Origin: Agarivorans sp050870875
GTDB taxonomy: Bacteria; Pseudomonadota; Gammaproteobacteria; Enterobacterales; Celerinatantimonadaceae
Assembly (NCBI RefSeq): GCF_050870875.2
Contig: NZ_CP194041.2
Span: forward strand, 2,976,001-3,040,000
Length of the DNA: 64,000 bases
Direction of reading: 5' to 3'
The position numbers and the translations under genes are program-made. The notes beneath the pieces are model-generated. The model was not told the DNA's origin. It saw only the letters and a program-made list of their open reading frames with translations, and ran no database searches. Below are positions 63,068-64,000 of this stretch, in pieces; the stretch's first letter is position 1, and every line of letters begins with the position of its first letter.

Positions 63068-64000
63068 ATGGAATTAATAGAGTCATTTTTTGGAGTCATT
63101 GGTGACCTCACTTGGGGATGGGCACTTATCCCGTTTCTGGTGATCTTAGGTTTGTTTTTCACCTTGGTCACAGGATTTGTTCAATTTAGATTTTTTGGGC
63201 GGATGTTCCACGTTCTTTTAAACAAAAACCAAACCGCTGGCAAAAATGCGATTTCTGGTCGTGAAGCGCTACTACTCTCTGTGGGTGGCCGCGTGGGGGG
63301 TGGTAATATCGCTGGCGTTGCGGTTGCTATCACTTTAGGCGGACCGGGTGCGGTATTCTGGATGTGGGCCATTGCGCTGGTAGGAATGGCGACCAGTCTG
63401 ATCGAATGTTCACTCGCTCAGCTTTACAAACGTAAAGAAGGCAACGCCTTTCGTGGCGGCCCCGCTCGCACCATCATTCATGGCCTTGGAGAGGATTACA
63501 AATGGCTGGCCTATGTTTATGCCGTTTGTTTAATCGCATCATTTGCAATCGGATTTAATGCTTTCCAAGGCAACACTGTGGCCGGTGCTGCGCAAGACAG
63601 TATGGGCATTGACCGTATGTGGAGTGGCATTGTTCTGGCTGTTATCACTGGTTTCATCGTTTACGGTGGGATTAAACGTATCGCAAAAGTAGCAGATGTG
63701 ATTGTGCCTATCATGGCCGTTGGGTATGTGGCGATGGCACTGATTGTTATCCTGCTCAACATTACTGAAATTCCAAGTGTTATCTATTCAATTGTATCCA
63801 ATGCTTTTGGTTTTGAAGAAGCGGTTGGTGGCGGTATGGGCGCAGCGCTGGCACAAGGGCTACGCCGCGGTCTGTTCTCTAACGAAGCAGGTCTTGGTTC
63901 TGCACCAAACGTTGCCGCTACGGCCGATGTAACCCACCCGATCAGTCAGGGGATTACTCAATCACTTTCAGTATTTATTGATACGATATTAATCTGTAGT
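63068..64000 (+). CDS. AGCS family alanine/glycine:sodium symporter (3' truncated by window)
   Basis: The first 311 residues of an inner-membrane Na+-coupled amino-acid symporter. Landmarks: FFTLVTGFVQFRFF near the N terminus, GGRVGGGNIAGVAVAITLGGPGAVFWMW, SLIECSLAQLYKRKEG, and RRGLFSNEAGLGSAPNVAAT. The usual FRGGPMYYI segment reads FRGGPARTII here, a departure from the common form that may affect substrate. AGGA precedes ATG 63068. The frame is open to the window end. Confidence 0.92.
   Translation, partial: MELIESFFGVIGDLTWGWALIPFLVILGLFFTLVTGFVQFRFFGRMFHVLLNKNQTAGKNAISGREALLLSVGGRVGGGNIAGVAVAITLGGPGAVFWMWAIALVGMATSLIECSLAQLYKRKEGNAFRGGPARTIIHGLGEDYKWLAYVYAVCLIASFAIGFNAFQGNTVAGAAQDSMGIDRMWSGIVLAVITGFIVYGGIKRIAKVADVIVPIMAVGYVAMALIVILLNITEIPSVIYSIVSNAFGFEEAVGGGMGAALAQGLRRGLFSNEAGLGSAPNVAATADVTHPISQGITQSLSVFIDTILICS

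Noticed and set aside
1..64000. CRISPR arrays, rRNA or tRNA genes
   Set aside because: No regularly spaced repeats of CRISPR size, and no tRNA or rRNA sequence was noticed by eye.

Overview
The window reads as chromosome of a marine-type gammaproteobacterium. Evidence is mid GC content, nitrate assimilation genes of the nasA/nirBD type, a PEP-CTERM protein, a family 9 pectate lyase, a syp-like exopolysaccharide module and GEVED/LruC surface proteins. I do not assign a genus. No rRNA, tRNA, CRISPR array or intact insertion sequence was seen.

Layout. 1-5.3 kb: partial carboxylesterase, GST, LysE-type exporter, decayed sequence, and a THxN PEP-CTERM gene behind a sigma-54-like promoter. 5.4-12.6 kb: the most interesting locus. 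An AvrD-family gene, a P-loop ATPase gene and an MMPL/RND exporter gene form an operon. Divergent to it are a LolA-like periplasmic protein and an outer-membrane protein. A LuxR-type regulator gene lies just beyond the exporter. The divergent intergenic region contains a 20-bp palindrome (7430-7449) matching the Vibrio fischeri lux box, as I recall it, at 17 of 20 positions. Together this looks like a complete make/export/sense circuit in which AvrD stands where a LuxI-type synthase would be. 13-18.2 kb: PhzF/LysR, ABM-ACT-ArsR and EamA/AsnC pairs.

18.2-30.8 kb: nitrate assimilation. nasA diverges from cobA-nirB-nirD-narK, followed by a PP2C-kinase fusion and a NarX/NarL-like two-component system. 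Both divergent promoters look sigma-54 dependent, with a NarL-type 7-2-7 palindrome between them. 30.9-42.2 kb: amino-acid-type binding protein, pectate lyase PL9, PQQ-type sugar dehydrogenase, and a five-gene-function (four-gene) oligopeptide ABC operon with an internal terminator after the binding-protein gene.

42.7-45.8 kb: an AT-rich accessory island with a VOC pseudogene, three same-strand orphan genes (one with a PD-(D/E)XK-like motif) and three copies of a ~70-bp palindromic repeat. 46-52 kb: an orphan three-gene operon, a glycosyltransferase with a duplicated 3' end, a lipoprotein and a GEVED/LruC protein. 52.4-52.8 kb: tandem repeats and a MITE-like element.

52.9-62.4 kb: a syp-like operon in the order STAS, OmpA, SLBB export protein, BY-kinase-like protein, PhnD-like binding protein, hybrid histidine kinase with HPt, and LuxO/SypG-like sigma-54 activator. 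Its promoter region has a sigma-54 site and, ~115 bp upstream, the LuxO-type dyad TTGCA-N3-TGCAA. The LruC-lipoprotein-glycosyltransferase operon has the same arrangement, so the activator may control both. The window ends inside an AGCS sodium/amino-acid symporter gene.
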